A stretch of DNA of 64,000 bases. It comes from Ramlibacter paludis (GTDB taxonomy: Bacteria > Pseudomonadota > Gammaproteobacteria > Burkholderiales > Burkholderiaceae_C). The notes under the pieces are model-generated. The model ran no database searches, was not told where the DNA came from, and was given only the letters and a program-made list of their open reading frames with translations. The stretch spans positions 372,001-436,000 of the forward strand of contig NZ_JAKLTM010000001.1 in the NCBI RefSeq assembly GCF_022012305.1, given 5' to 3'. Positions 17,822-26,533 of the stretch are shown here, in pieces (position 1 is the first letter of the stretch; the number at the start of each line of letters is the position of its first letter). The translations under genes and the position numbers were made by a program.

Positions 17822-18301
17822 TCAGTCGCGGCAGGTCGCGACCTTGTGCAGCAGCTCCACCAGCAGGGCGCGCTCGGCCGGCGACAGGGCGGTGATGCGC
17901 TTGCGTTCGCCCTCCAGCAGCTGCCGCGTCGCGGCGGTCACGAGCGCCTCGCCCTTGGGAGTGACGTGCAGGTGCTGCACGCGGCGGTCGGACACGCTGG
18001 CCTCGCGCCGCACCAGTTCGCGCTGCACCAGCCGGTCGACCCACATGGTGATGTTGCCGGCGGTCACGGCCAGTTCCTTGGCCAGGCGGGCGGGCGTGCA
18101 GGCCGGGTTCTCCTTGATCAGCGCCAGCACCGTGTACTCCACGTGCCGCAGGTCCAGCGGCCGTCCGACCGAACCGTAGAAAACCGCGAGCGTGGCGATC
18201 TGCGCCTGGGCCAGCTGGTAGCCGACCAGGTCGTGCAGCATCGCCTCGTCCATGCGTCCCTGGTCGAGGTCGCCTGCGCCTTCATCCTTCTTGCGTGCCA
18301 T
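17822..18301 (-). CDS. MarR-family transcriptional regulator
   Basis: 159 residues with a central winged helix (about 45-125): PARLAKELAVTAGNITMWVDRLVQRELVRR carries the HTH and recognition helix, followed by wing residues SVSDRRVQHLHVTPKG. MarR dimers typically respond to phenolic ligands, which fits the downstream tannase/feruloyl esterase-like gene. Start ATG 18301, divergent from the thiO riboswitch region (about 58 bases). The palindrome at 17726-17742 is the likely target. Confidence 0.92.
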   Translation of the reverse strand: MARKKDEGAGDLDQGRMDEAMLHDLVGYQLAQAQIATLAVFYGSVGRPLDLRHVEYTVLALIKENPACTPARLAKELAVTAGNITMWVDRLVQRELVRREASVSDRRVQHLHVTPKGEALVTAATRQLLEGERKRITALSPAERALLVELLHKVATCRD

Positions 18302-18345
18302 GGAGGGCGATTCTGCCCCCAAAAGCCCGCGCTGCCCGCCGCCGG

Positions 18346-18351
18346 TATACT
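18346..18351 (+). promoter_or_regulatory. -10 element of the thiOSG promoter
   Basis: TATACT, five of six matches to the sigma-70 consensus, placed so that transcription would start near 18358, just at the 5' edge of the TPP riboswitch. No good -35 hexamer is visible, so the promoter may be weak or use other contacts. Confidence 0.45.
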
Positions 18352-18359
18352 GGCAGCAC

Positions 18360-18452
18360 GCTCCGGGGTGCGAGTGGCGCAGGCCGCCTTCGCTGAGATG
18401 GAATCCACCAAACCCGTGAACTTGAACCGGTTCGTACCGGCGTAAGAAGAGC
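18360..18452 (+). promoter_or_regulatory. TPP riboswitch (THI element) upstream of thiOSG
   Basis: The conserved THI-box segments are present in order: GCTCCGGGGTGC at the 5' side, CTGAGA at 18393-18398, ACCCGTGAACTTGAACCGGTTC, then TACCGGCGTAAGAAGAGC closing the helix. The sequence from ACCCGTGAAC onward is almost identical to the second riboswitch near 28.5 kb. The 3' strand contains the purine-rich GAAGAG that would be the ribosome-binding site for the ATG at 18454, so ligand binding may act by hiding it. Confidence 0.93.
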
Positions 18453-18453
18453 C

Positions 18454-18507
18454 ATGCAGCACACCTCTTTCTCCAGCGCCGCCCTTCGCGGCAACTCCCC
18501 GAAATGA
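18454..18507 (+). CDS. Possible 17-codon leader peptide coupled to thiO
   Basis: ATG 18454 follows the purine-rich end of the riboswitch by the spacing of a Shine-Dalgarno site. It encodes [17 protein letters not shown] and stops at TGA 18505-18507, overlapping the thiO ATG (ATGA). thiO itself has no visible Shine-Dalgarno sequence. Translational coupling through this leader would let the riboswitch control thiO initiation. This is inference: the peptide has no known family, and thiO could instead start elsewhere. Confidence 0.4.
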   Translation: MQHTSFSSAALRGNSPK

Positions 18508-19517
18508 AGATCGGCATCGCCGGCGCCGGCCTGCTGGGCCGCCTGCTCGCGTTCGAGCTGCGCGCGCGCGGCCACGCCGTGCATGTGTTCGACCCGGCCG
18601 CGCACGCGGAAGCCCGCGGCGCCGCGGGCTGGACCGCGGCCGGCATGCTGAGCCCGGTGGCGGAACTGGAGTGCGCGGACGCGGGCGTGTTCGCGCTGGG
18701 ACTGCGCACGCTGGAGCTGTGGCCGCAGGTGCTCGCGCGCCTGCCGGCGCCGGTGGAGTTCCGCTTCGAAGGCAGCCTGCTGGTGGCGCATCGCGGTGAT
18801 GAAGGCTCGGCGCGGCGCGTACTGGACCTGCTGGCCAGCAAGGCGCCCGCAGGCCACGAACCGCGTGCCCTCGCTGCGGCGGAATTGCGCGAACTCGAGC
18901 CGTCTGTGCAAGGGCCTTCGCATGCCTGGCTGCTGCCGCACGAAGGACAGATCCACACCGTGCAGGCGATGCAGGCCCTGGCCGCCGGCGCCGTCGGCGC
19001 CGAATGGCATTGGGGCACAAGCGTGTCGCGCACCGCGCCCGGCCTGCTGGTGACCGGCGAGGGTGAACATCGCTTCGACCACGTGTTCGACCTGCGCGGC
19101 ACCGGCGCCCGGCCCGAGCTGCCGGTGCGCGGCGTGCGCGGCGAGATCTTCTGGCTGCAGGCGCCCGGTCTCGCGCTGCACCGGCCGATCCGGCTGCTGC
19201 ATCCGCGTCACCGCGTCTACATCGTGCCGCGCGCGCCCGACCTCGTGGTCGTGGGCGCCAGCGAGATCGAGTCGGAAGACCGCTCGCCGGTGTCGCTGCG
19301 CAGCACCGTCGAACTGCTGGCGGCCGCGCACAGCGTGCTGCCGGAGCTGGCGGAGGCGCGCATCGTCCATAGCGAATCCAACCTGCGGCCCGCGCTGCCG
19401 GACAACCTGCCGCTGTTGCAGCAGCAGGACGGCCTGACCCGCATCAACGGCCTGTTCCGCCACGGCTGGCTCATCGCGCCGGCGCTGGTCGAACGGGCCT
19501 TGCAGGACCTGACATGA
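18504..19517 (+). CDS. thiO: Glycine oxidase ThiO
   Basis: 337-residue FAD-dependent amine oxidase that converts glycine to iminoacetate (dehydroglycine) for thiazole synthesis. The N-terminal Rossmann motif [20 protein letters not shown] (residues 3-22) ends in the acidic FD. A C-terminal DAO segment has [11 protein letters not shown] and [15 protein letters not shown]. First enzyme gene of the thiO-thiS-thiG unit under the TPP riboswitch; its stop overlaps the thiS start by ATGA. ThiO in place of ThiH indicates an aerobic thiazole pathway. Confidence 0.93.
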   Translation: MKIGIAGAGLLGRLLAFELRARGHAVHVFDPAAHAEARGAAGWTAAGMLSPVAELECADAGVFALGLRTLELWPQVLARLPAPVEFRFEGSLLVAHRGDEGSARRVLDLLASKAPAGHEPRALAAAELRELEPSVQGPSHAWLLPHEGQIHTVQAMQALAAGAVGAEWHWGTSVSRTAPGLLVTGEGEHRFDHVFDLRGTGARPELPVRGVRGEIFWLQAPGLALHRPIRLLHPRHRVYIVPRAPDLVVVGASEIESEDRSPVSLRSTVELLAAAHSVLPELAEARIVHSESNLRPALPDNLPLLQQQDGLTRINGLFRHGWLIAPALVERALQDLT

Positions 19518-19723
19518 AGCAACAAGAGATCACCGTCAACGGCGAGCCGCGCAGCGTGCCCGAGGGCAGCACGCTGGCCGACCTGGTCGCGGCCCTGGGC
19601 CAGGCGCCGCAGGCGCTGGCCACCGCCGTCAACGGCGAGTTCGTGGCGCGCGACGCGCGCGGCGGCGTGCAGCTGCGCGCCGGCGACGCCGTCTTCACCT
19701 TCCAGCCCATCACCGGGGGTTGA
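19514..19723 (+). CDS. thiS: Sulfur carrier protein ThiS
   Basis: 69-residue ubiquitin-like protein ending in the diagnostic diglycine (FTFQPITGG), which is adenylated and converted to a thiocarboxylate that donates sulfur to ThiG. The N-terminal beta-grasp fold starts [20 protein letters not shown]. Overlaps thiO by 4 bases, and its stop lies 5 bases before the thiG ATG. No thiF adenylyltransferase lies in the window, so MoeB or another E1-like enzyme must serve. Confidence 0.95.
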   Translation: MKQQEITVNGEPRSVPEGSTLADLVAALGQAPQALATAVNGEFVARDARGGVQLRAGDAVFTFQPITGG

Positions 19724-19728
19724 ACAGC

Positions 19729-20505
19729 ATGACCTTCTCCATCGGGGGCGTCGCCCTGCAGAGCCGCTTCTTCCTCGGCACCGCCGGCTATCCCTCGCCG
19801 CAGGTGCTGCAGGAAGCGATCGTTTCCTCCGGCGCGCAGGTCGTCACCGTCGGCCTCAAGCGCCAGCTGGCCGCGGGCGGCGGGCCGGGCGATTTCTACA
19901 AGCTGATCCGCGAAAGCGGCGCGCACCTGCTGCCCAACACCGCCGGATGCCGCAGCGCGCGCGAGGCCGTGACGCTGTCGCAAATGGCGCGCGAGCTGTT
20001 CGGCACGAACTGGATCAAGCTGGAAGTGGTGGGCGACGACTACACGCTCCAGCCCGACCCTTTCGAGCTGGTCGAGGCAGCGCGCACGCTCGCGCGCGAG
20101 GGCTTCGAAGTCTTCCCGTATTGCACCGACGACCTCGTCACCTGCCAGCGCCTGCTCGACGCGGGCTGCCGCATCCTGATGCCCTGGGGCGCGCCGATCG
20201 GCTCGGGCCAGGGCCTGCTGAATCCCACGGCGCTGCGCACCTTGCGCGCACGGCTGCCGGGCGTGCCCCTGGTGGTGGACGCCGGCATCGGCTCGCCCAA
20301 GGACGCCGTACAGGCGATGGAGTTGGGCTACGACGCCGTGCTGCTCAATTCCGCGGTGGCGCAGGCGCACGATCCCGTGACCATGGCGCGCGCCTTCAAG
20401 CTCGCGATCGAAGCGGGCCGGCTGGCCTACGAATCGGGCGTGATGGCCAAGCAGGAGATGGCGGTGCCGACGACTCCGGTCACCGGCCGCCCCTTCGTCC
20501 TGTAG
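19729..20505 (+). CDS. thiG: Thiazole synthase ThiG
   Basis: 258-residue (beta/alpha)8 enzyme that makes the thiazole phosphate from deoxyxylulose 5-phosphate, dehydroglycine and ThiS thiocarboxylate. Visible are the Schiff-base Lys in [14 protein letters not shown] (about 100) and the phosphate-binding loops [13 protein letters not shown] and [19 protein letters not shown]. Start taken as ATG 19729 ([23 protein letters not shown]); an in-frame TTG at 19720 would add three residues. Last gene of the forward thiamine unit. Confidence 0.95.
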   Translation: MTFSIGGVALQSRFFLGTAGYPSPQVLQEAIVSSGAQVVTVGLKRQLAAGGGPGDFYKLIRESGAHLLPNTAGCRSAREAVTLSQMARELFGTNWIKLEVVGDDYTLQPDPFELVEAARTLAREGFEVFPYCTDDLVTCQRLLDAGCRILMPWGAPIGSGQGLLNPTALRTLRARLPGVPLVVDAGIGSPKDAVQAMELGYDAVLLNSAVAQAHDPVTMARAFKLAIEAGRLAYESGVMAKQEMAVPTTPVTGRPFVL

Positions 20506-20508
20506 CGC

Positions 20509-20682
20509 TTACTTGCCGGCGCTGCCGGGGCTCACCGCCGCCGGGTTGCCGGACTTGTTGGAGTCCGAGCTGTTCTTGGTCGCGCCGGCATTGGGCTGCG
20601 TGCCGTTGGCATTGCCGCCCCACATGGAGGAGCAGGCCGCCAGCGAAACGGCGACGACGGAGATGGCGAGAAGTTTGAGCAT
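20509..20682 (-). CDS. Small putative lipoprotein
   Basis: 57 residues. The lipoprotein signal sequence has lipobox SLAAC (Cys17), followed by a low-complexity Asn/Ser/Gly/Ala tail (GNANGTQPNAGATKNSSD). It lies between the two converging thiamine units, stopping 3 bases from the thiG stop. It looks like a generic small envelope lipoprotein; no link to thiamine is evident. Confidence 0.6.
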   Translation of the reverse strand: MLKLLAISVVAVSLAACSSMWGGNANGTQPNAGATKNSSDSNKSGNPAAVSPGSAGK

Positions 20683-20813
20683 GTTGTGAACGGATCGACC
20701 GCCTCGGCTCCGGCGGTTTGGAGGTGGCGTTGGGCCACCTGTCGTATTACGAGGGCCGCGCCGTCGCGGACACGCAAGCCGCAAGCGCCGCACTGCGTGC
20801 GCCGTGTCCTACC

Positions 20814-21818
20814 TCAAGGCAGGCTCGGATGCGGCCACTGCGGAGCACGAAGCTCGTTGCGCCGCGCCCAGCCCGCCTCCAGCGCAGCCTGCAAGCCGGG
20901 CACCACAGCGCGTGGATCGTCACCCAGTCCGCGCACGATGCACACGCCATCCGCACCGCTGCGCGCTGCTTCCTGCACCTGGCCCGCTGCGAGGATGCCG
21001 CCGATGGCCGTCACCGGCGCACCGGCATGCGCGCACCACCACGCCAGGTTGTCCGGGCCTTGCGGCAGCCAGGGCATGTCCTTGGTGGTGGTCGGCCACA
21101 CCGGCCCGCAGGCGATGTAGCGCGGGGCGAGCGCGCGGGCGCGGCACAGTTCCCACAGCGCGTGCGAGCTCACGCCCAGCGCCATGCCGGTGGCCAGTAC
21201 CTGCGCCCGGCCCTCGTCGCCCAGCGCCAGCAGGTCCGATTGCCCCAGGTGGACGCCGCGCGCGCCGAGTTCGTGCGCGAGTTGCCAGTGGTCGTTGACG
21301 AACAGTTCCGCGCCGGCGGCCGCGCAATCGGCGATGCATTGCTGCATCTCCTCGCGCAGTTGCGCCTGCGATTCGGGCGCCTTCATGCGCAGCTGCACGG
21401 TGCGCACGCCGGCGGCCAGCACCTGCCGCATCCGCGCCGCGCTGTCGACGATGGCATAGAGCCCCAATGGCTCTTGCCTGGCGGCCGTGCGCGCGCTTGC
21501 CGGCGGCAACTCGCCCCACGACAGCAGCGGCAGCGGCCCGGCGCCGTTCCAGCGCGCCAGGATGGCCGCATCGGCCGCGACATAGCCTTGCACCATGGCC
21601 GACTCGGTCGCGGCGGCAAAGGTCTCCTCGCTGCCGACCAGGCCCAGCGTCCACAGCCAGCCGCTCGCGTGTTCCGTCTCCAGCCAGTCCATGATGCGGC
21701 CGTCGGCCTGCACCACGCCGGCGACGCAGACGTCGCCATCGCGCTCCGCGCGCAGCTTGCGCGCCTGCGCCGGCACCGATGCCGCGTCACCCGCGGCCTG
21801 AACGACATGGAAATTCAT
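20814..21818 (-). CDS. thiE: Thiamine-phosphate synthase ThiE with N-terminal extension
   Basis: 334 residues against about 210 for a typical ThiE. The catalytic barrel begins near 118 (LGLYAIVDSAARM) and carries VQLRMKAPES, VNDHWQLAHELGARGVHLGQSD, IACGPVWPTTTKD (pyrophosphate loop) and TAIGGI. It condenses HMP-PP with thiazole phosphate. The extra ~115 residues, including AMVQGYVAADAAILARW, faintly resemble the C-terminal part of a ThiD-type kinase, but no kinase motif is present. ATG 21818 overlaps the SDR stop (ATGA). Last gene of the riboswitch-controlled reverse operon. Confidence 0.9.
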   Translation of the reverse strand: MNFHVVQAAGDAASVPAQARKLRAERDGDVCVAGVVQADGRIMDWLETEHASGWLWTLGLVGSEETFAAATESAMVQGYVAADAAILARWNGAGPLPLLSWGELPPASARTAARQEPLGLYAIVDSAARMRQVLAAGVRTVQLRMKAPESQAQLREEMQQCIADCAAAGAELFVNDHWQLAHELGARGVHLGQSDLLALGDEGRAQVLATGMALGVSSHALWELCRARALAPRYIACGPVWPTTTKDMPWLPQGPDNLAWWCAHAGAPVTAIGGILAAGQVQEAARSGADGVCIVRGLGDDPRAVVPGLQAALEAGWARRNELRAPQWPHPSLP

Positions 21819-22582
21819 CGCATCACCAATCCGCCGTCGACGAACAGCACCTGGCCCGTCATGAAACCGCTCCAGTCGGAAGCGAGGAACAACACCGGCC
21901 CGGCCACGTCCTCCGGCCGCGCGATGCGGCGCAAGGGAGTGGCGGCCGCGATGTCGTCGCGAAAGCGCGCCCGCGTCGTGCCGCTGGCGCTCGTGGGATA
22001 GACCAGCCCGGGGGCGACGCAGTTCACCCGCACGCCCAGCGGCCCGAGTTCGGCGGCGAGGTTGCGGCTGAAGCCCACCAGCGCTGCCTTGGCCGTCGTG
22101 TAGTCGTGGTACGGCACCAGCGGATGTTCCACCAGGTTGCTCACGATGTTGACGATGCTGCCTTGCGCGCGCGCCGCGAAGTGCGGCAGCACCGCCTTGC
22201 TCACGTGATGGGCCGCGCCCACGGCGCCCTCGAACTGCGCGCGGTAGTCGTCGAAAGACAGCGCCTCGAAGGTCTTGCGCTGTTCCGGATCGAAGGCATA
22301 GGGGCGCAAGGCGTTGTTCACCAGCACGTCGATGCGGCCGGCCTCGGCCACCACCTGCTCCACCATGCGCGCGACCTGCTCCGGCACGGTGACGTCGGCC
22401 TGCACGGCGAACGCATCGCCACCCGCGGCGCGGCAATCGGCAGCCACCTGTTCGGCCGCCGCGGCATCGCGCAGGTAGTTGACGGCCACCAGCGCTTTCT
22501 CGGCAGCGAAGGCGCGCGCGATGGCCGCACCGATGCCGCGGCCGCCGCCGGTGACCAGCACCACCTTGCCGGCGAAGTCCAT
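21815..22582 (-). CDS. SDR-family dehydrogenase in the thiamine operon
   Basis: 255-residue classical short-chain dehydrogenase. Cofactor loop TGGGRGIGAAIARAF (about 11-25), NNA motif (about 90-92), and catalytic Ser (IVNIVS) with YHDYTTAK (Tyr-x-x-x-Lys). The C-terminus FLASDWSGFMTGQVLFVDGG is FabG-like. It sits 1 base after the ABC receptor gene and overlaps thiE. In this operon an alcohol/aldehyde interconversion following the LuxC-like reductase is a natural role, for example reducing a pyrimidine aldehyde to hydroxymethylpyrimidine. That is inference. Confidence 0.88.
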   Translation of the reverse strand: MDFAGKVVLVTGGGRGIGAAIARAFAAEKALVAVNYLRDAAAAEQVAADCRAAGGDAFAVQADVTVPEQVARMVEQVVAEAGRIDVLVNNALRPYAFDPEQRKTFEALSFDDYRAQFEGAVGAAHHVSKAVLPHFAARAQGSIVNIVSNLVEHPLVPYHDYTTAKAALVGFSRNLAAELGPLGVRVNCVAPGLVYPTSASGTTRARFRDDIAAATPLRRIARPEDVAGPVLFLASDWSGFMTGQVLFVDGGLVMR

Positions 22583-22583
22583 C

Positions 22584-23591
22584 TCAGAGCCCCGGGAGCA
22601 GGTCGTGCGCCACCACCTGCGTCACGTCGATGGGTTTTTGCACCAGGCCCAGCTTGCGGTAGGTGTCCGCCGCCGCCTGCAGCGTCTTGACGTCGATGGC
22701 GCCGAGCCCCTGCTTGCGCGTGAGGTCCGACACGCTGGACGCATTGCGCACCTTGATGATCTCCAGGCTCAGCGCCGGATCGCTGCCGTCGATGGCGCGC
22801 TTGCCCGCCAGCTGCGCCGCCTCCTCGGGCTTCGCGATCATCCAGGCCGCGGCGTTGCGATAGGCCGCGAGGAAGCGCGCCAGCAGCGCCTTCTTCTGCT
22901 GGTACACGTCCTCGCGCACCACGAACAGGTCGCTCGACACGTTGAGGTACTTGCCGACCTCGATCACGTTGACGTCGCCCAGGCCGCGCCTGCGGCCCAC
23001 CAGCAGGCCGGTGTCGGTGGCGGCCGTGGCATCCACCTGGCCCTGCAGCAGCGGTGCGAAGTTCAGCACGCCGGTGACGACCACGGTGACGTCCGCTTCG
23101 CTCAGGCCGGCCTGCTGCAGCAGCACCTGCAGGTTCTGCCGCGTGCCGCTCGACAGGCTGTAGACGCCGATCTTCTTGCCCTTCAGGTCCGCGGGCTTGG
23201 CGATGCCGCTGGACTTGAGCGCCACCACGTTGAAGACGTTCTGCGGATAGATGTCGTAGATGGCGCGCAGCTTCTCGCCCTTGTCGAGCGCGGCGAAGAA
23301 GGACCCGGGGTCGGTGAAGGCCACGTCGGCCTGGCCGCCCAGGATGTTGCGGATGGCGTCGCCGCCGCCCGCGCCCGGCACGTACTCCAGCGCCAGCCCC
23401 TGCTGCCGGTAGAAGCCCTTGTCTTCGTCCACCAGCAGCGGCGTCACCTCGGTGATGGGCTTGCTCCAGCCGGCGACGGTGAGCTTGTCCAGGCGCGCGG
23501 CCTGCGCCAGGGCCAGGGTGGGCGTCGCGGCGAATGCGGCCAACAGGGCCAGGGCGCGACGGCGTTCGCTGGAAGGGTGTTGCACGGTCAT
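22584..23591 (-). CDS. ABC transporter substrate-binding protein, NMT1/THI5-like
   Basis: 335 residues. A signal peptide with N-terminal Arg run (SERRRALALLAAFAATPTLA) is followed by a type 2 binding-protein fold of the NMT1/SsuA/ThiY superfamily. Characteristic stretches are VDEDKGFYRQQGLALEYVPG and GGDAIRNILGGQADVAFTDP. It delivers its ligand to the adjacent permease and ATPase. Its place in a TPP-riboswitch operon points to a thiamine-related pyrimidine or degradation product, similar in principle to ThiY of the ThiXYZ system. The exact ligand is unknown. Confidence 0.88.
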   Translation of the reverse strand: MTVQHPSSERRRALALLAAFAATPTLALAQAARLDKLTVAGWSKPITEVTPLLVDEDKGFYRQQGLALEYVPGAGGGDAIRNILGGQADVAFTDPGSFFAALDKGEKLRAIYDIYPQNVFNVVALKSSGIAKPADLKGKKIGVYSLSSGTRQNLQVLLQQAGLSEADVTVVVTGVLNFAPLLQGQVDATAATDTGLLVGRRRGLGDVNVIEVGKYLNVSSDLFVVREDVYQQKKALLARFLAAYRNAAAWMIAKPEEAAQLAGKRAIDGSDPALSLEIIKVRNASSVSDLTRKQGLGAIDVKTLQAAADTYRKLGLVQKPIDVTQVVAHDLLPGL

Positions 23592-23595
23592 CTCC

Positions 23596-24357
23596 TCAGG
23601 AAGTTCGGGTAAAGGGCAGCAGCAGCCAGCGCTCGAGCAGCAGCGTGGCCTGGTAGGCCAGCATGCCGAGGGCGGCGATGAGCAGGAGCACCGCGAACAT
23701 CAGCGGCGTGTCCATGGTTCCTTGCGACGCGATCACCAGCGCGCCCAGTCCGCGGCTGGCGCCGATGAACTCGCCGACGACGGCGCCCACCAGCGCCAGC
23801 ACGACGGCCACGCGCACGCCGGCCAGGATGCCGGGCGCGCCGGCGGGCAGCTTCAGGCGCCACAGCGTCTGCATGCGGCTCGCGCCGAGCATGCGGAACA
23901 GCTCCAGCCGCTCGGGCGGCACCTGCGCCAGCGCGGTCATGGTGTTTTCCAGCAGCGGGAAGAAGCAGATCAGGGCCGTGATCACCACGGTCGACGTGAT
24001 GCCGAAGCCGAACCACAGCACGAAGAGCGGCGCCAGCGCCAGCTTGGGAATCACTTGCGACGCCACGACGTAAGGCATCAGCAGCGCGCGCAGCAGCCGG
24101 GTCTCCGCCATGACCACGCCGGCGGCAAAGCCGATGCTGCAGCCGGCCAGCACGCCGAGCAGCAGTTCCAGCGCGGTCGCGCGGATGTGCGGCCAGAAGT
24201 AGCCGCTGGCGAGGCCGCGCACCAGCGATTGCGCGATGGCCGACGGCGTCGGCAGCACCAGCGGCGAAATGGCGAGCGTGCGGCACGCCATTTCCCAGGC
24301 GAGCAGCAGCAGCGCCAGCAAGGCGAGCGAAGCGATGCGCAGCGTGGCGGGCTTCAT
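23596..24357 (-). CDS. ABC transporter permease (ThiX/SsuC-like)
   Basis: 253 residues with six predicted transmembrane helices and the BPD_transp_1 signature in the EAA loop (FRMLGASRMQTLWRLKLPAGAPGIL). Start ATG 24357 overlaps the ATPase stop (ATGA). Belongs to the taurine/pyrimidine-precursor permease group. Forms the importer with the ATPase upstream and the NMT1-like receptor downstream in the operon. Confidence 0.9.
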   Translation of the reverse strand: MKPATLRIASLALLALLLLAWEMACRTLAISPLVLPTPSAIAQSLVRGLASGYFWPHIRATALELLLGVLAGCSIGFAAGVVMAETRLLRALLMPYVVASQVIPKLALAPLFVLWFGFGITSTVVITALICFFPLLENTMTALAQVPPERLELFRMLGASRMQTLWRLKLPAGAPGILAGVRVAVVLALVGAVVGEFIGASRGLGALVIASQGTMDTPLMFAVLLLIAALGMLAYQATLLLERWLLLPFTRTS

Positions 24358-25088
24358 GCGTCCACCGTGTCCAGGTGCATCGCCGCACGCACCTGCGCGC
24401 AGGCCTGCGTGAAGGCGGGGCTGGAGCGCACGCCCGTTGCGCGCGGCTTGGGCAGCGGCACCGCGATCTCGTCGACCACGCGGCCGGCATCGACCACGCC
24501 GATCCGGTCGCCGAGATACACCGCTTCGGCGATGTCGTGCGTGACAAAGACCACCGTGGTGCCTTGCGCCCGGCACAGCTCCAGGAGGTCGTGCTGCAGT
24601 TCCTCCCGGGTGATCGCATCGAGCGCCGCGAAGGGTTCGTCCAGCAGCAGCAGCGAAGGCCGCAGGATCAAGGCGCGGGCTACGGCGACGCGGCTTTGCT
24701 GGCCGCCGGACAGCTGGCGCGGGTAGCGCCGCGCATGCGCACCCAGGCCCAGTTGCTCCAGCAGCGCGTGCGCCTGGGCCGCATCCGCCGGCGTGACGCG
24801 CCGCTTCAGCGACACCGGCAGCAGCACGTTGTCCTCCACGCGCAGCCATTCGAGCAGCGTCGGCGACTGGAACACGAAGCCGATCTCGCGGCTGTCACGG
24901 ACGATGCTGCCCGCGTCGGGCTGCAGCAGGCCGGCCGCCAGCTTCAGCAGCGTGGTCTTGCCGCAGCCGCTGCGGCCCACCAGGCAACGGAACTCGCCCG
25001 CCTGCACGTCGAGGTCGGCGCCCTGCACCACCGGCGGCCAGCCGGGAAAGGTGAAGCTCACCTGGCGCATCGCCAGCGCCGTCGTCAC
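24354..25088 (-). CDS. ABC transporter ATPase (ThiZ/SsuB-like)
   Basis: 244 residues. Walker A GRSGCGKTT (about 38-46), Q-loop VFQSPTL, signature LSGGQQSR, Walker B LLLLDEPFAALD and switch His THD are all present. The start is GTG 25088, whose bases overlap the stop of the LuxC-like gene (GTGA). Energises uptake through the adjacent permease. Part of the thiD...thiE operon. Confidence 0.93.
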   Translation of the reverse strand: MTTALAMRQVSFTFPGWPPVVQGADLDVQAGEFRCLVGRSGCGKTTLLKLAAGLLQPDAGSIVRDSREIGFVFQSPTLLEWLRVEDNVLLPVSLKRRVTPADAAQAHALLEQLGLGAHARRYPRQLSGGQQSRVAVARALILRPSLLLLDEPFAALDAITREELQHDLLELCRAQGTTVVFVTHDIAEAVYLGDRIGVVDAGRVVDEIAVPLPKPRATGVRSSPAFTQACAQVRAAMHLDTVDA

Positions 25089-26533
25089 CGGCCGTCCTCC
25101 TGCGCATAAGGGGCAAGCCGGTCGGCCGCGCGTTCGGCCGAGGATTCGATCTCCACCATGCGCACCAGGTCCAGCAGGTTGAAGCGGCCGTCGTGGTGCC
25201 AGCCGGCTTCGGGGGAAGTCATGGCGCCCAGGGCGGCGATGCGCGTCACGCCCGCCGCGCCCAGCGACGCGGCCAGGCGGAACAGCTCGCGCGGCTCGGC
25301 CGCGATGCCGGCGGTCTGCAGGAAGCGTGCTTGCGACGCCACTTGCGCGACCGCGTCGTCGAGCTGGTCCACCGCTGCGACGACGATGCTGCGTCCGCCG
25401 GCCGTCGGCGCCAGCGGCGTCGCGCGATCCGCATAGGTGACGCTCCAGGCGCTGCCGGCATCGCCGAACAGTTCCGCACCCTCGCCCGCCAGTTCCGCCG
25501 CGTGCTGCCAAGCCGCCAGTGCAGCGGATTCCTCCAGCGCCAGCGCCCGGCGCGGGAAGCGCCGCTGCAGGTTCGCGAGTTCGGCGGCCAGGTAGCGCGC
25601 GAACTCGCGCGGCGCCACGGCGCCGCCACGCTCCACGTAGAACAGGTGCGGCGAGTAGCAGCCCTGCTGCTCGTAGCGGACGATGTCGTGCGCGGCGAGG
25701 CGCGCCGTCGCCGGGCCACGCAAGGTGTCGAGCGCGGTGCGCGCGACCAAGCCGAAGCCCAGCTTGTGGCCGTAGCCGAGGAATCGCGTCGTCACCGGCA
25801 GTTGCGCGCGCACCTGCGCGATCGCTTCGTTGCCGCCATAGGCCAGGACGGTATCGGCTTCGCTCCACAGCGCCGCAGCCGCGCCGGTGTCGCCACCCTT
25901 CCACCACACCACCGCCAGGCAATCGGCCAGCGGCGGATGCACTTCGGCCAGCAGGCGCGCGAACAGGCTCGCGAACACCGGCTCGGCGCTCGGCAGCTTG
26001 CCGATGTTGCCGCCCTTCACCAAGAGGCCGCACACCAGGCTCCACAAGGGCAGCGCGGGCACGTTGCCTGCCCAGCTGTGCACCAGCAGTTGCGGGCCGA
26101 AGGCGCGCACCCAGCCGCCCTTGGCCGCCGGCTGGAACTCGTCCAGCACCTTCGGATTGGCGAAGTCTTCGACGACGAAGCGATGCAGCTGCGGCGCGCG
26201 GAAGGACTGCAGGTAGGCGCTGAGGCCCAGCCGCACCATCTCGGCGTCGTAGCCGGTCATGGCGGGCAGCAGGCGCTCGGCCTCCTGGCGCACCGGGTCG
26301 CGCGGATCCAGCAGGCGCGCGACGGCGTCATCGACGATCTCGATGATGCGCGACACGGTCATCGCCTGCAGTTCACGCGCGGCGGCCCGCTTCACGCGTT
26401 GCGCCAGGGCGCGCATCTGCTCGGCACGCAGCACCGGCACTTCCACGACGAGGTCGCCGAAGTGCAAGGACTGCCACTGCACGTCCTCCGCACGGAGGCC
26501 GGGCAGGTAGCCGGCGCGCCAGGCGGTCGTCAT
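25085..26533 (-). CDS. LuxC-like acyl-CoA/acyl-protein reductase in the thiamine operon
   Basis: 482 residues of the LuxC (acyl-CoA reductase) branch of the aldehyde dehydrogenase superfamily. In LuxC a Cys takes the acyl group from the LuxE partner and NADPH reduces it to aldehyde; the matching Cys292 is kept in RYEQQGCYSPHLFYVE. Other landmarks are HSWAGNVPALPLWSLVCGLLVKGGN and VLAYGGNEAI. No luxA/luxB luciferase genes are present. The gene is tightly coupled to the LuxE-like gene (ATGA) and the importer ATPase (GTGA). The substrate is not known; the thiamine context suggests a carboxylated pyrimidine or thiazole. Confidence 0.85.
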   Translation of the reverse strand: MTTAWRAGYLPGLRAEDVQWQSLHFGDLVVEVPVLRAEQMRALAQRVKRAAARELQAMTVSRIIEIVDDAVARLLDPRDPVRQEAERLLPAMTGYDAEMVRLGLSAYLQSFRAPQLHRFVVEDFANPKVLDEFQPAAKGGWVRAFGPQLLVHSWAGNVPALPLWSLVCGLLVKGGNIGKLPSAEPVFASLFARLLAEVHPPLADCLAVVWWKGGDTGAAAALWSEADTVLAYGGNEAIAQVRAQLPVTTRFLGYGHKLGFGLVARTALDTLRGPATARLAAHDIVRYEQQGCYSPHLFYVERGGAVAPREFARYLAAELANLQRRFPRRALALEESAALAAWQHAAELAGEGAELFGDAGSAWSVTYADRATPLAPTAGGRSIVVAAVDQLDDAVAQVASQARFLQTAGIAAEPRELFRLAASLGAAGVTRIAALGAMTSPEAGWHHDGRFNLLDLVRMVEIESSAERAADRLAPYAQEDGR

